The notes: generated by a model from the letters alone, not told the origin. A stretch of DNA of 64,000 nucleotides from Diphasiastrum complanatum (GCA_029204225.1 CM055101.1:32309683-32373682), one strand, 5' to 3'. Shown: positions 31,201-47,544, counted from the stretch's first letter. Numbers and translations are program-made.

Positions 31201-34200
31201 AATCTTTGTTTACATTGATAGCATGTTCATCTTACATCATTAAGTTATCAGGTGAAAAGATTTGATTGCCTGAAAAATTTCAAGTTCTTTCAATAAAATT
31301 GCCAACAATTGTTTTTTTGTGACATGATTTGATAGTAAGGCATAACATAGAATCAAATGTATCACTTTTTTTTTTTATACGCTCTTTTTCACTTTTGCTT
31401 GAGCAAATACTACAAGTATTTTGCTTATAGATCTTGATTCAACATCTTGTTCATGTTTCAAAATTTTTGTTGAAAACCGCCTTAGGTTGTGCATAGTTGT
31501 TTCATAGCTATATTAATGCTTCCGAAACAAAGATTTTTCAGGTAGATTGCATCTTTTTCAATTTCTAATGTGTTTGTATATGCCAATTTAGCTTATATGT
31601 TGTAAAGCAAATCTCTTAAACTGTGTACATATAAATTTCTAGTACATTGGAAATTGCAAATTTAAATTGTTTCTTATCTTGTATCACATATTTGATTCTA
31701 GTATAGTATGTTCAAAGTAATAATCTTCTCTTTAAAATAATATTGCTTTTTGTAAAGTTAGTTTCTACAATATCTCTATTGCTGGTTTTCCAATGTATAT
31801 GTTTTTGTACAATTGAATATTTAAGACTACTTATTTAAAAACCCAAAAAATTCCGTTCTACAATATATATAAGTTAAACAGATACAAAAATGGCTACCGT
31901 AAAAAGCTTTTTTGAGAGTTTGGCAATGTCAATACAACATGAAAGTAGGCCACAAGAAATAAGTTTTCAAGCGATTATACAATGTTTAACATGTTTAGAT
32001 AAAGATCCAATTGAGATTCATTGGCAAAAAATACATTTTGAGACAAATGAATTTCAAAATATGCACAAAAGAACATCTGGTATGCCAAAATATCTTATCA
32101 AAGATCAAAGACAAACAAACTACACTAGTATATATCTCGATGAATTTATGCTTAATTTGGCTTATCTTGCTTTAAACATGAACAATATGTAGGTCTTAAT
32201 CAAAATACGTCAAAACTCAAAAGGTCCTATTAGGTAGAGCTAAAAATCAAAGAGGAGGCTCATCAAATGAAATCAATGAGCATTATGGAGAGAAATTTTG
32301 TGAACCTGACATTCACTTCTTGAAATATATTTTTGTTGTTGTACACTTTTGCTCTAAAACTAATGTAGTGTTATTTGCATTATTAACTCACTTCGTGTCA
32401 ACTTCTGTTTGAGATTGTTTAAACATCATTCACTATTATGCAAGACCGATTTAGATATTTTTACTAAGAAATCTGAAATAGTTTTCACAATCAGCTTTCG
32501 ATTATTCAACTAGAGCAGCTTCTTGGTATTTACATGTAAATTGTATATTTTCATTATTATAAAAGAATCCATACTAAAAATTTAACTGATAATGTAAAGC
32601 TACATTTTGAGTTTTTTTTACTACACTGAACGATTTTCTGAAGAGACATTTTATAATTTTGACTTTTATAACTTCAATCTAGTTATATATAGTTTGGGTT
32701 CTATCAAAACATTCCAGATGCTGCTTAAAACATTGAGTCATCATTTTTCTTGTCAAAATACCAAGAGTAGCCTGACTTACTAAATGCATTGCTGGATTTT
32801 TATAGTGTTTGATCCCTCAATGCTAAGTTTTCATATTTACATTACCACAATACTATACTAAGTCGATGTTTAAGAGCACGTCTTTCAACTTAGTTCTCCT
32901 TTTTATTTCATTCCAAGAGATTTAGTATCACTTCAACTTATGTAATTCTCCACTGCAATACTTCGACATGATCCATTTTCATACTTTCAGCTCCATGGGT
33001 ATTTTCATTCTGGTCAATTCAGTTTATGCAGTTCTAATCATGCTGAAGTTTATTGCACATACTAGAATGGAGATTACAGAATTTGAAGCACCCTCAGAAA
33101 TAGACCTAGTTCCGACTATATGACATCAAAAACTGGAACCTGAGGATACATACATCAGCATAATTACAGAAAAATATCATTAGGGACAGAATAGCACCAA
33201 AAGCTGCGCCAAAGCTAATGGACTGGTATAGCATTAACAGGGGATGAGAGTGTGATATAGCAAAGTCGCTTTCTAGCCTACCAAAACCTTGTAATTACAT
33301 GCACAATGGAAAAACTGGCTCATAGAAACTAATCACATATACATGCTATACATGGACATTAACACTCATGAGAAATCATCTCTTGTTACAGTAACAAAAC
33401 ACGTTTCACTGCCTTAATCAAAATTCTTAAATCAGCATCAATAAGAACCTTATTAGGTGCTGGAGCCTAAAGATATATATTCGCCAGCAAGAATAAGATG
33501 CCAGGACCAGATAGCTGGCATTGATATGAAATCTCACAAGCAAACTGGTTAGTTGATAAGGTCTATGCTCACACATTATATTCAATACAGAACTGCCATT
33601 GTTTTCTTGTCGGGTGCCATAAAAGCACGTAAAATAGCTAGCATGACCATCAGCCCCAATAGTGATCATTTGGTTGAACAAAGCTGGATGTAATCGATCA
33701 AAAAAAATCTGAACATATGGGTATGATGACGAGCGTTTCACCACTTAAAGAACAAGTATTTGAAATGGCATATGCTGTAATATTAACTACGTTATTCAGG
33801 ATCCAAAATTATCTGCTAGGCTGACATTTGAGGAACAAATGCTGATGAGATGTGAAAATGTTCTTATCTTTCAAAAATGCAAGGACGCTCTAGAGAGCTT
33901 TGAAGCAGCTCACAACTAAGAATTTCTAATCTTACTGGCACATTCTAGGATATGAAAGTTATCGAGTCTGAAATTATACTCTCTTTTAACTTCCAGAATA
34001 TACATGTGCAATTCCTCTCCAAACTGAGTTTTCATCTAGCACAGTTACTAGAGCAGACTAGAATATTCTAACATTGAAAACTATCATAAAATAGAATAGC
34101 CTATGATAAAGGGTAGTAGCAACTGCTCTCTTTCCAGAGAAATGGATGTCAAACGGAGTTTTTAAAAACCAAAGCCTTCAGGTTATGCATTCATCAAGTT

Positions 34201-34292
34201 GCTACGCCAGAATGTGATGCAAAATGGGCCAAGCTAAAAAAAGAGCTAACTATTTGCCAAAATGACATGGTCTGAGTCCGTTTGACTATGAT
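31201..34292. other. AT-rich stretch, one unrecognised ORF
   Basis: A plus-strand ORF of 100 codons at 31890-32192 (MATVKSFFESLAMSIQHESR at its start) has plausible protein composition but no recognised family. The remainder, including the 1 kb next to the MAPR stop codon (likely 3' UTR in part), shows no gene, long repeat or RNA motif. Confidence 0.3.
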
Positions 34293-34960
34293 CTACTCTT
34301 TGTTTTCCACATTTTCTGAACTTTCTTCAACAGCCTTCCCTTCTGTCACCTCTACTTCCTTTACGTGCTCTCCCTCACCGTCCCTGTTTTGTTTAGCAAT
34401 CTGACCTACTTTCACATACTTGCTCATGAATTTGAACTCCCAGTCAGACAATGCTTCGAGCTCATATGCACCAAGTCCTTCCAAGTTGCCAGTCAAATCC
34501 TGTTCCTCAAATGACATTTTAGCCAAGGCTCGGCTGGCATCCCTTCCAGCAAACAAAGCATAAGGTCCACCCGGTCCATAAAAACCCCTGCACAATTTGC
34601 ACCATTAAATACAGCTCTCTCAAGGACCTCGGGCATTACACCCAGAAGCAGAAGCTGGTTTATGAATGTAGAGAAGCTTCACAAACTGGAATATTCACAA
34701 GGCATGATAATTAGTCCAATTTTTTAGTCTCCACTGTCCAGTACATATAGCAACAAAAAATCATAAATTATCTGTACTGGATTCAGGTAGCATATATAAT
34801 AATGGAACGTAAAATTTGTACTCGTCTTCGGGAGTGAATGTGTCAAATTAATAACAGACCAACAAGACAAAAGTGGTAGTTAGAGGTTAAATGATCAAAT
34901 GTGGAGGATAGAACGAAAGCTAAGTATATCTAAGAGCGGCCACAACTTGCCAGTCCAAAA

Positions 34961-35007
<47 letters not shown>

Positions 35008-35301
35008 CCATATGCAGGAAACTAGTTGTGCCACTCCTTGGTGATGCAGAAGGGGCTGTGCATCTCCAGCACCTTGCTGCAGGAAAGTCTGAGCCATTTT
35101 GAATCTGCTGTGCACTTCCCCTGGATATGTGACCTAACCAGGGTTAAAGACCTCCACTCCCTGAGTTTGTCTACAGTTTTGCTGATGCTTCTTGCTGCTG
35201 CATCTGTAGGTTGGTGCATGTGGCCGCACGGGCTTCATGGCAGGCAGGGGGACAGCCCCCCCCCCCCCGCGGGTGGTGGCTGGGTATAGCCCATGTGGGC
35301 A

Positions 35302-35340
<39 letters not shown>

Positions 35341-36942
35341 GGAGCTTTGGGCAACAAAGTTCTCGGAGCACAAAAACTCTTTCTTCGAACTGCATGCGGA
35401 TCCAAGTTACCACTCCTCGAATGCATATGTAAAGGATCGTGTTGGCATTTCACTTAGAACTTCATTCCTCTGGGAATTATGGTTTAAGCGTTGAGTGTGA
35501 GTTGTTTTATGGAAACAATCATAAAATATGATGTGAAGTAGATTATCGTTTGTGAAAGCGACATGTGACACATCACAAAATCTTGGAAGTCCATAAAGCT
35601 TCTCAAAAGCAGTTTACAGCTCATCAAATGTCCATAAAGAATTTGCGGGAGCACATTACACCTCATAAAAAATCAAAATCTATGAGCCATACAAATATTT
35701 TCAGTCATAACATAAAATGCCAATTTAATCCTTCACACTTGAGAAAAGTCTCTTTAGTGACATTTGCACCTGTTAAAGCGGCAATAAAAGTATGATGAGG
35801 CCAGTCGGTTCAACAGCTGTTCAATTATGGCTAGGCCTAGTGGTCACACCGCAATTTCACGGCCATTTTGCCAGGTGCAAAAGGTCACTACAGACCATTC
35901 CCCAATACAAAACCTCCCTTCCAGTAGACTGTGATCTCAAACCTCAAACACCAAGTACTCTTGTCCTCTTTACTGATGCTCCCACTATGTTTTCAAAGGG
36001 CTCTTTCATAGTTTTTTTCCCCATCTTCTTGTTACTGAGTGTTCTTGTATGTATCCAGGTTATGTCTAAGATAATATCTGACATAACAAAAGATACGTGC
36101 AATCTTTGACCCTATACAGTCCAACCACAAAGTTTTAGGCCATCAACTTCACTATGCATAGCATAGACCAAATGCTAGGACATCCCTATTCATGTCGAGA
36201 TATAAAAAAAAGTAGCTCCGAGTAGTCAGTTTACTTCATCTCATAGCAGCTTTTTTTGTATCAGTTCACATTCTTTCTTTGTTTTGCCTTACTGGCTCTA
36301 CTTGTACTCGCTGTCCCATGCCCCCCGGGGAGGTTAAATTCAATTCTCCTCTGTCTTGGAAAGTGGGTGACAAAAAAAACTTACAAGTGTAGTAGACCAC
36401 TGCGAGTATTTCCTTTCCATGATTAAACTAAGCATGGCAGTAGATTGACAACGTGACTGAAAGTAGTGCATATCTTCGATATAACCATCTAAATAAACTC
36501 GTCAGAGGAAAATCACCAGTGCTTGATGAGGCTAGAGTCAGATTTCGTGATGCCCTTCTAAACACTTCAAAAAAGCAGCGCTTTCTGTGAATAGGCGACA
36601 GCGGAAACTTCAGAATGAGCAAAAATGGGAAGCAGATAATAGATGCAGAAGCATGGCAAACCTGGAATAGGTAACATCGTAGATCTGGCCTTTGATAGCC
36701 ATCAACAGAGGCTTAGTTGGATCCGTGCCATCATATGCCTTGAGCTCCTCTTCAGTCACATCACCCAGCTGAGCAGGTGGAGGAGGTGGCTCCATGGGCA
36801 CGAAAGGTGGCTCAGGGACGGCCGTGAGCGAGGAATAGAGATAGTAAACCCCAACCAGCACTGCTAGAAGTGTGAAGAAAGCTACAGGCGACAGACCTGT
36901 GTATGATGGAATAGCCTCCAGCAAATCGCCCACAATCCCCAT
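34293..36942 (-). CDS. Membrane steroid-binding protein (MAPR, cytochrome b5-like)
   Basis: Two coding exons, 36942-36662 and 34587-34293, joined across a 2074-nt intron with consensus ends (CCAG/GTTT donor, TGCAG acceptor), give 191 residues, the usual length for plant MSBP. Residues 17-39 form a single membrane anchor (AFFTLLAVLVGVYYLY), followed by a Pro-rich linker (PPPPPAQ). Residues 60-160 form the cytochrome b5-like domain: LKAYDG, AIKGQIYDVTYSR, FYGPGGPYALFAGRDASRAL. Tyr103 corresponds to the haem-coordinating Tyr of animal PGRMC1. The C-terminus is acidic. Plant MSBPs sit in ER or plasma membrane and bind steroids; they also scaffold ER cytochrome P450s of lignin synthesis. No frame damage is seen. 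Confidence 0.94.
34963..35005. repeat. (CT)n microsatellite, 43 bp, in the MAPR intron
   Basis: An uninterrupted CT run on the plus strand (GA in the MAPR transcript). Confidence 0.95.
35305..35338. repeat. (CT)n microsatellite, 33 bp, in the MAPR intron
   Basis: A second CT run in the same orientation, about 300 bp from the first. A run of about 14 C residues lies just before it (35257-35270). Confidence 0.95.
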
Positions 36943-40189
<3,247 letters not shown>

Positions 40190-40360
40190 GATCACTCCAA
40201 TCACCCTTTATTCTACTCCCCATTGTTAGTGATCATGTGTACAGGATAGCCCAAATGATGCACCACTTGATTTGAAAAATATTTAACTTAAGTATTGATA
40301 GTAGCCCTTGTCTTGCCTTTGGCTGACTTGGTGTAACAATCGACAACGTAATCATGCAAT
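40190..40360 (-). pseudogene. Retroelement integrase core fragment, minus strand
   Basis: The minus strand reads DYVVDCYTKSAKGKTRATIN, then FSNQVVHHLGYPVHMITNNG, in one register with a TAA and a TAG inside. The wording matches the integrase catalytic core (ATxxT, then G-P-x-x-I-x-[ST]-D-N-G), with Asn for the catalytic Asp. The family, Gypsy or Copia, is not settled. Confidence 0.5.
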
Positions 40361-40370
40361 TGTTCATTTC

Positions 40371-42462
40371 TTTTAAGAAAATCTTAAATTTTCTTTCTAG
40401 CATGCCTCATGGGAATCTAGTTCCTTAAGATGCTCAATAACTTGTGCTAGTAATGCTTTTTTATAATTGCATGACAAATTTTCCAATAATTCAATTTTCC
40501 CTATAATTGTTGGGGATGAATGAATGATTACGGTGGTGGTACATAATGAAAAGCAGAGATGGCAGTACTCCACCTATCCCTCAATGCGTGCACAATGACC
40601 CCCAGAGGAGGTTCCATACGTGAACAAAAACAGTTTGGAGCTTTGCATAAGCATAAAGAACTAGTTCAGAGCTAGAGCTTGGTTCAACATTGGTTAACAG
40701 TCATAGAAACAGTTTAATCTTCAAATAAGCTATCTGCATAGCATGAATCGATTGATCAGAACAGAATGAAATGATGCATTCAAAACAGTACAACAAGACT
40801 CATATTTATTGGAACAGTAATCATAAAATTATTAAGAGTACAAGTCTAAATGCAGATAGAGTCGCGTTATTCTTGAAACAATACTTTGATGAAAACAGAG
40901 AGAAAGAACGAATTGTTGCTACCTAATGTTCTAATAAAAAATGACTCAACAATAATAATAATTTGCCTTTATTCGGTAAGGGTGGCACATTCTTTGAATC
41001 AATCTTTTGAGAAGGATTTTTTCAGTTCATGACTGTATGATAATGTTGCTTGGCTTGTTTCTTCGTCATTGACCCTATGATCATGTCCTACTTCAATATA
41101 ACTACTTTTGGTGGTTTTATTGTTGGTTCATCAGGAATATTACGCACTCCAAATCTGGTCGGATCCATATGATTTAGAATCTGCTCATCAGTAAGTTCTG
41201 CATTGTCATCGTAAGTCAAGGCATGACTCACAGTAATGAATTCATCTTCAATCGAATCTGGTATAGGCTCCGTTGATATCCAAGCTACATTCAGCACATT
41301 CAATGGAAAAGTGATCGGTGTATCCAAGGTTCGATCCAATAATAAAATCTCGCTCAAATCTAATTGATTACCTTGTTGATAAATATATCTCGTTGTACAT
41401 CATTCCAGTTGACATGGGAATCGTAATGAACTCCCGAATTTTTTACTGGTCGGTCACAAGTATGATCCGTTGTTGATGAATCATCATCCTCTTTTTGAAC
41501 CACTGGTCTGATAGTCCAAGTTACAGGATCAACCTTGACTGCACGTTCACGATTTTCAAAAGTGATTTTTCCGGTACCCCAGGTATGAATTACTTGCGCA
41601 ACTCATAACCATGGGCATCCCAATAGGACTCAGTAGACATTTGGTGCTAAACTGTCATTTGATCAGCTAGCTCAATGGCAAAAGTCGCAGGTTTTAACAC
41701 ATAGCTTTGTAGAAATCAGGTTAACTCCCAAAGCACCATCTATCACGGCTGCTTTATTAGAAAATTGTATATGCTGTAGGCACACATGTTCACACCATTT
41801 CTTTTAACAATAAGCAATATATACGGTGAAAACTTTTCATACTTTTGCTGTAAATGCATTTGGGAAGACTGGACTATGATTTAAAATGTTATTTATGCTG
41901 ATAAGTAGTATAACTTCTTTTGGACATGGATAACAACTAACGCTCATCTATGACATCTATCTTCCCCATTGTACTAACTCATGCGATTTTGTGTTGTGGG
42001 ATGGTGGCAGGTATCAGCTAGACGTTTTGAGAGTGGTTATGCTATATGGTGCTTTATTGTACTGTATTTTACTTTTTAGCTTTATTGTACCTTGTTGGTT
42101 TATGAATAAAGGCTTCAAAAGGTTTGGTCTTGCTTTGTCAAGAGGAACTATGTGAAATTGTGTATCTCTCTCTCTCTGCATCCTTGTGCTGTAACTCCGA
42201 CTATTCCTTGGTTGGGATAGTACTAAACCCTTACCTTTTATCTGGTTCATAAGCTAACAAAGGCCTGTTTTCACGTTTTAGTCCACAGTATGGTTTCAAG
42301 ATGCTGCTCTTTTGGGTTATGGGGAGCCCCTACCTCCACCTAACCATTTTATTCAGATGCTTATAGTTTTATGTTTGACTGATCTGTTGGGGACTTTGGA
42401 TGGGTTAAAATCTATCTGGAGTTTGTTAAAAAGGAGGATACTTTGAGTCTGGTAGAAAATCG
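40371..42462. other. No gene recognised
   Basis: A minus ORF of 89 codons at 41088-41357 (with DDNAELTDEQILNHMDPT) reads like protein but I do not recognise it. A short CT run lies at 42162-42177. Confidence 0.25.
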
Positions 42463-43449
42463 GTAAGGCCGGCTCAATGCTTTTGTCGAAAGATTTGAAG
42501 AAGATGAAAGATTTTTTAATCTACATATTAGGAAAGTCTTTGCGTGCCTTGAGAATGAGAATGGTAATTCCTCTGTTGATGTGCCACATACTTCCTCTAA
42601 TGCACCGCTTTCACCACACCCTTTGGTCTTTTTAGATGAGCTTGATGAGGACAGTGCTTTCCAGCTTGAATTGTTTTCTCAAGATATCTGTGATATTGGT
42701 GACCATTCTTCATATGACTTCTGCCAATCCAAAAACTGTCAAATCTCTTTTGTACCCAACAGAACTATTGAGTTCACATTTGCCTTTACCGCCTATAAGC
42801 TTTGGAGCCTTCCTATTGTCAACTTTCTTGCCCATATGCCTATCAACCTTTGGATCTTGATGTCACATCTTACTGAAAAAGAAATAGAAGTTTGTAAGTC
42901 CGCTGCTTTACACAAACATCCTTCTTTTGAAGCTCCTGTAGACTTTGATACTATTATTCGCATGAACAAATTTGAGCCTTCTCGTTGCCCTTCTGAGCAG
43001 ACCTGGGCCAGAATCAGAGGACACTTTGAGAGTGGCTTTAATAGGATGAACCTTCACCAAGCAAGAATCTAGAACTAGAAGCGACCATTCTTTAAATTAG
43101 ATGTGGTGATAAATGCAAAAACAATTAATCCATTATATGGTTTGACCACACCATTTGGTATATGATGAACAACCAAGGCAAGTTCCTCTTTGGTGCTTCT
43201 CTCCAAAACCAAATGAATGCTTTCTTTATATGGCTACATAAGCCTGCCAGAGATGTGGTTAAGGCACACCTTACCTTTCTTTTCATTCGACAATACATGG
43301 TTGATGCCTCTATTAAGCTTGCCAAATATTCTTCTGCCAAACTCTTATCACACTTCGACAATGCTGAAAACATATGAGAGATAGAGCATCTTCTTAAACG
43401 ACCAAGCTTTTCCACTCTCCAGGATAAATATCTTGTGAAGCTTTAGAGG
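42463..43449 (+). pseudogene. Unrecognised protein remnant next to cassette B
   Basis: A plus frame is open without ATG from 42463 to 43070 (GRLNAFVERFEEDERFFNLH at its start; FTFAFTAYKLWSLPIVNFLA in the middle). After a short break it continues in two further registers: FFKLDVVINAKTINPLYGLT, then MMNNQGKFLFGASLQNQMNA to about 43377. The composition is protein-like throughout. A diverged relative appears to lie at 46590-47020, on the other side of cassette B. I do not know the family. It may belong to the same mobile element or to the sequence it entered. Confidence 0.4.
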
Positions 43450-43897
43450 ATCATCGGTGTAAATCTGTCCACGTGGTGCTATGTGCCAGGTGGCATAGAT
43501 CAAGGTGGTCTAGGATGAACACATAGTGCATTTAGTCCTATGGGTTGTGCGCCTTTTCTCTATCTCGGTGTACCTTACCGGCGCGAAAGGATCCAAAGCT
43601 CGCCACCGTCAGATCAAATCGTAGGTGTTCAAAGTCTGCCACGTTTTGGTGATTGACCATTGAGATGACTGGTGTACCACGTGGCGAAGATCTGGATGGT
43701 GGGGTGTCAAAGCTAACGTGCAATAATCCCCCCCCCTCTCTCTATCATCTTTTCTTCCTTGTGGATCTTCATCGATTTTTTGCCCCTCGTCGAAGCAGCA
43801 GTTGCTCTCTCTGTCTCTCAACTCACATTACTGTTATTTTCACCCTAAACCCTAAAAACCTCTTAGCCCTAAAAAAATCTATAGACACTAGCTTATA

Positions 43898-43900
<3 letters not shown>

Positions 43901-43984
<84 letters not shown>
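43901..43984. repeat. (CT)n microsatellite, 84 bp
   Basis: An uninterrupted run in cassette B; it is the counterpart of the GA run at 22594-22714. Confidence 0.98.
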
Positions 43985-43987
<3 letters not shown>

Positions 43988-44185
43988 CACATTCTCTCTC
44001 CCTCACAAACCACCCCTCCTATTACAATCATGTAATTTCCTTTCACCTAATTTTTAGGCCACTTTGGGATCTATATTATTTCTCATAATATAGGCCCCCG
44101 ATTATTACCAACTCTACTTTTCTACATACTTATATTGCGAGTTGCCTACTTCCTGACTGATTGACTACACGACAAAGACCTTCAT

Positions 44186-44346
<161 letters not shown>

Positions 44347-45081
44347 CCACAACAATTTTAGGAAAAAAAATTTTGTAACATCATGTAAAATAGAATTTAT
44401 GGAAATTGATTACAAAATTACAACTTCATAAAAGTCTGAATAGTGAAAAGACTGATCAAAAGTAGTTGATGGAATTACAAAAAAGCCCTACATACAAATT
44501 TTCAGTATTGTTTCAATCAGTTTTCTGCTGCTTCTAGAAAAACATCTTTAGAAATTCTGGACCAATACTTATATTCATAGTAAAAAAAAAATTGTTAGCC
44601 AATATTATTTGTTAGGGAAGAATCTATATGACAATAGCCAAGAGATTTACGTGCATCTAGCCATTCTCAAACAAGCTCATCAACATCAATATTCACAAGG
44701 TCATTTGGATCCAATGCCTCTTTAGAAATAGAAGCTGCATCCCAGCTGAACCAATTTGTTGCACACCCACTACATGATTACAATCAACAAACTGTCTTCT
44801 AGAACAACGATGCTATTTCTGATTTGTAATACTATCCACCTGCAACTTCGAAACATTATCATTCGATTTAACTCCTACATCAACATTTTCAATAACATTC
44901 AAATTACTCATAATGGCATCTAATGGAACTTCGGTAGAAGCAAAATTTCCTATAGATGAATTGCCACAATATCTAGGAACACTCCTAGTAAGCTCGTACT
45001 GAACATCAACTCCTTCAAGATCATTGAGCACATTCTCATACTTGCGTCTTTTTCCATCCTTAAAAGTTTCAACAATAATAT

Positions 45082-45614
45082 TCATTGTAGACAATTTTTG
45101 AATCTCCATAATTGATCATATCTTCGATAGGAGTTCTCATTACGATGACCTGTAATAGCCATTCCAATTGTAGTAGGTACACCTCCTTGAATCATCCTAA
45201 AACAAACACACAAAAAATAGGAATAAGAAGGTGCAAACCACTGGCACAATTACAAAATTACAACAACCAAAGTATTGATCTATTAAACTCTGAATACTTG
45301 CATAGCGAGGACTTTTATTCGTGAATCCTCCCCCATATCCAAGTACAGACATCATACTCTTTATCCAAGAGCTTAAAACCTTCACTTTCACATTATTACT
45401 ATTCTACCATGCATTGGTTCGAGAATTTCCTCGTAAAGCTTGCAAAAAAATATGATGACCAACACTAGCATTATGTTTTGCTGGAAGGTGACGAAGAAGT
45501 TGCCTATATGTTATTAAAACATCCTCTTCATAGCACTTCACAGGACATTTGAAATGCTCTTCCTGATATTGTGTCATAAAAGCACTGTAGTTCTTAGAAT
45601 CCCTCTCATAATAC
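45082..45614 (-). pseudogene. Tyrosine recombinase catalytic region (DUF3504/Crypton type), copy B
   Basis: The minus strand reads YYERDSKNYSAFMTQYQEEH, FKCPVKCYEEDV, HHIFLQALRGNSRTNAWYN, VKVLSSWIKSMMSVLGYGGG, then FTNKSPRYA. An AT-rich interval of about 100 nt (45297-45197, GT..AG ends) follows, then MIQGGVPTTIG, MAITGHRNENSYRRYD. TNKSPR is the second catalytic box (Lys and Arg; most relatives have TNHSxR). The TGH His and the Tyr nine residues later complete it. CPVxxY..., FLQ, WY and the TN(H/K)SxR box are typical of Crypton-type recombinases and the host DUF3504 proteins derived from them. The first catalytic Arg is not found. Splicing at the visible GT..AG does not restore the frame exactly, so the copy is probably defective. 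Confidence 0.75.
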
Positions 45615-45731
45615 CTAAATTAGCATTTAAGAAATAAATTCAAACTTTATGCTACAAAAATATACATCAATATAATTAAAAAAACAAACTTGACTTGCTG
45701 AACAATTACAACCGATTCAAAAAAATCTAAC

Positions 45732-46487
45732 CCGAAGACTTTCTTTAGCAGTCAATCTTACCAATTGAGGACAAGGTGCAGATATTGTAGGTGTTGGTTA
45801 TTGTTGTATAGTTGGCCTTTTTGGGCTTGAATTCCCTGGATTTGCCCCTTTAAGAATGGATATACCCGGATTTGGCACTGTGTTGGTGGTCTGTTGCATT
45901 GTGGAACAATCAGACTTTGGTTGAATCTTGCTCATTGAAGAGCAATCATCAACCTTAGTCTTTTTCTTCCCATCATCTTGTGGTCTTGAAGATTGCGTGA
46001 CCATGCTTGCTTGCGAGCCTTGTGATGATTTTCCACCAAGAGTTCCACTTGTCACAATTATCTGTAGTAATGTAGCATCCACTGTTTGTTGTAGAAGGCT
46101 AGGTAGTTTCTAGCTATTTTTGTTGTTGCAATATGCTTGATGGATTCTTCCAGCTTCATCTTTTGTGATGTTGTAGTGAGTATGAGGTGACCCTATAAAC
46201 TTTTTGGATTTGGGAGGATTGTCGTGTAATCCACTTGTCTCAAAACCAGGTGGCACTAAAATTTTTCGTTTGTAGTGCATTTTGTGTGGATTTGTCTGAT
46301 AACATGGTACATGCTGGTCCTTGTAAGATAATACCATTTTAGCTTTTTGTAATTGCCTCAATGGACAATCTAGACATGGATGGTTGATGTTGCATTGTGA
46401 ACACCAAGGTAAAAATATTGTTGGATCACCTTGATATGGGCATTCTGATCGATGATGCCTTCCACCACATCCAAAACATCGTACCAT
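45732..46487 (-). pseudogene. Zinc-knuckle and linker segment upstream of the recombinase
   Basis: The 125-codon frame 46487-46110 opens with CFGCGGRHHRSECPY, a C-x2-C-x3-H-x4-C knuckle close to gag type, followed by WCSQCNINHPCLDCPL with more Cys and His. The next frame (46082-45798) is a Ser/Thr/Pro/Lys-rich linker ending NPGNSSPKRPTIQQ. After a stop, PTPTISAPCPQLVRLTAKES runs to a GT at 45731. A 117-nt AT-rich interval then leads to the recombinase region. It may be the N-terminal part of one recombinase polyprotein, or an unrelated retroelement gag lying next to it. Confidence 0.5.
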
Positions 46488-46589
46488 GCATAGAATACCA
46501 TTTCCTCAGAGGTGATAGGCATACACAGGTAACAAATATCTCTTCTCACTCCTCACATAGTAGAGTGGTAAGCTATTATGGTCTTCAGT

Positions 46590-47020
46590 TGACTTCCACT
46601 CCACCTTTTTTAGTTGAGGACTGTCCTAATGTGCTCGGGACAAAACTCCTAACATTTATTGAATGATTCTTTTGTTGGCTCGTCATTAAGTTTGACCGTT
46701 CTTGATTCTGACCTCCAACCTTATGGTCTACATTATGCCCTTGTTTTTTCAACCGAGTGTTTCATATTGGATATTCAGTGCATGCATGATTTCCATAACA
46801 AAATCCACACTGGTCCGATTGAAGAATTTTCATTCTGCAAGCCTTAGGCTCATGTTGGTCATCTTTTTACTGATCTTGGTCAACTTTGTGACATGTGGCA
46901 CCTGGTTTTGCCTCTTGACTGTTGTGAGGCCTTGTCTTCTTCTCTTGCATGATTAGCTAACATTGCAGATTTTGGTTCCTCTGATGCCCCATTTTATGAT
47001 GCAGCAATAGAATAGGGATG
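46590..47020 (+). pseudogene. Unrecognised remnant, possible relative of 42463-43449
   Basis: The plus frame reads DLQPYGLHYALVFSTECF, MHDFHNKIHTGPIEEFSF, HVGHLFTDLGQLCDMWHLVL and FGSSDAPFYDAAIE with stops between. The order of FS..., DF..., IE.F.F, LW/MWHL and a distal F/Y..AIE block loosely parallels 42463-43070. The similarity is by eye and weak. The last part overlaps a gag-like minus frame. Confidence 0.25.
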
Positions 47021-47250
47021 ATCCACCTCCTCCATCGAGATCTTTGCTCCATAAGAGCGGCATCTTGACAAATTTGTACAAATGAAGTATAGGATGCCAA
47101 GTCTGCCATGATCTCACAGAGCAGTTCGACATAGTAGTTCATCATTGTGATTTCTGTAGGTAGAGGTGGATCACAACTCTTCACCATGTTGTAAATTCTA
47201 TAGGTGTACTGTTGAATTGTTTCATCAGGGAACATCTGTACTTGAGACAA
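46957..47250 (-). pseudogene. Gag-like fragment, minus strand
   Basis: A 97-codon frame with MSQVQMFPDETIQQYTYRIY, KSCDPPLPTEITMMNYYVEL and FVQICQDAALMEQRSR. It resembles the central Retrotrans_gag pattern (a short Q..E....Y..R segment followed by a Leu/Met-rich helix) in the same strand as the zinc-knuckle segment downstream. It might be gag of that same unit. Confidence 0.4.
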
Positions 47251-47544
47251 TCATGCAAGTGGAGTCGCCATAGCTAGACGGTAGAGTGTAGTAGAAATAG
47301 TTGGGTGTTGAATTGCTTCGGTGCCAATACAATAGTGATGTTCCATTTTATTTTATTTTTTAAACGAGAAAAAAGAAAAAAGAAAAGAGTAAATAAAAAA
47401 TTGATCAGTATGGATGAAAAAATACGAACAACAAAAATAGAAAGTCACAATAATAGATGGATGTAATAGGTGGATTTAACATATGGATATAGCAGATGGA
47501 GTTTACAAACAGGTGGATTTTACAAAGGGATATCACAAACAAAC

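Noticed and set aside
45197-45297. Clean intron in the recombinase gene
   Set aside because: GT and AG ends and AT-richness fit, but the join is out of frame by one base, so it is reported only as an intron-like interval.
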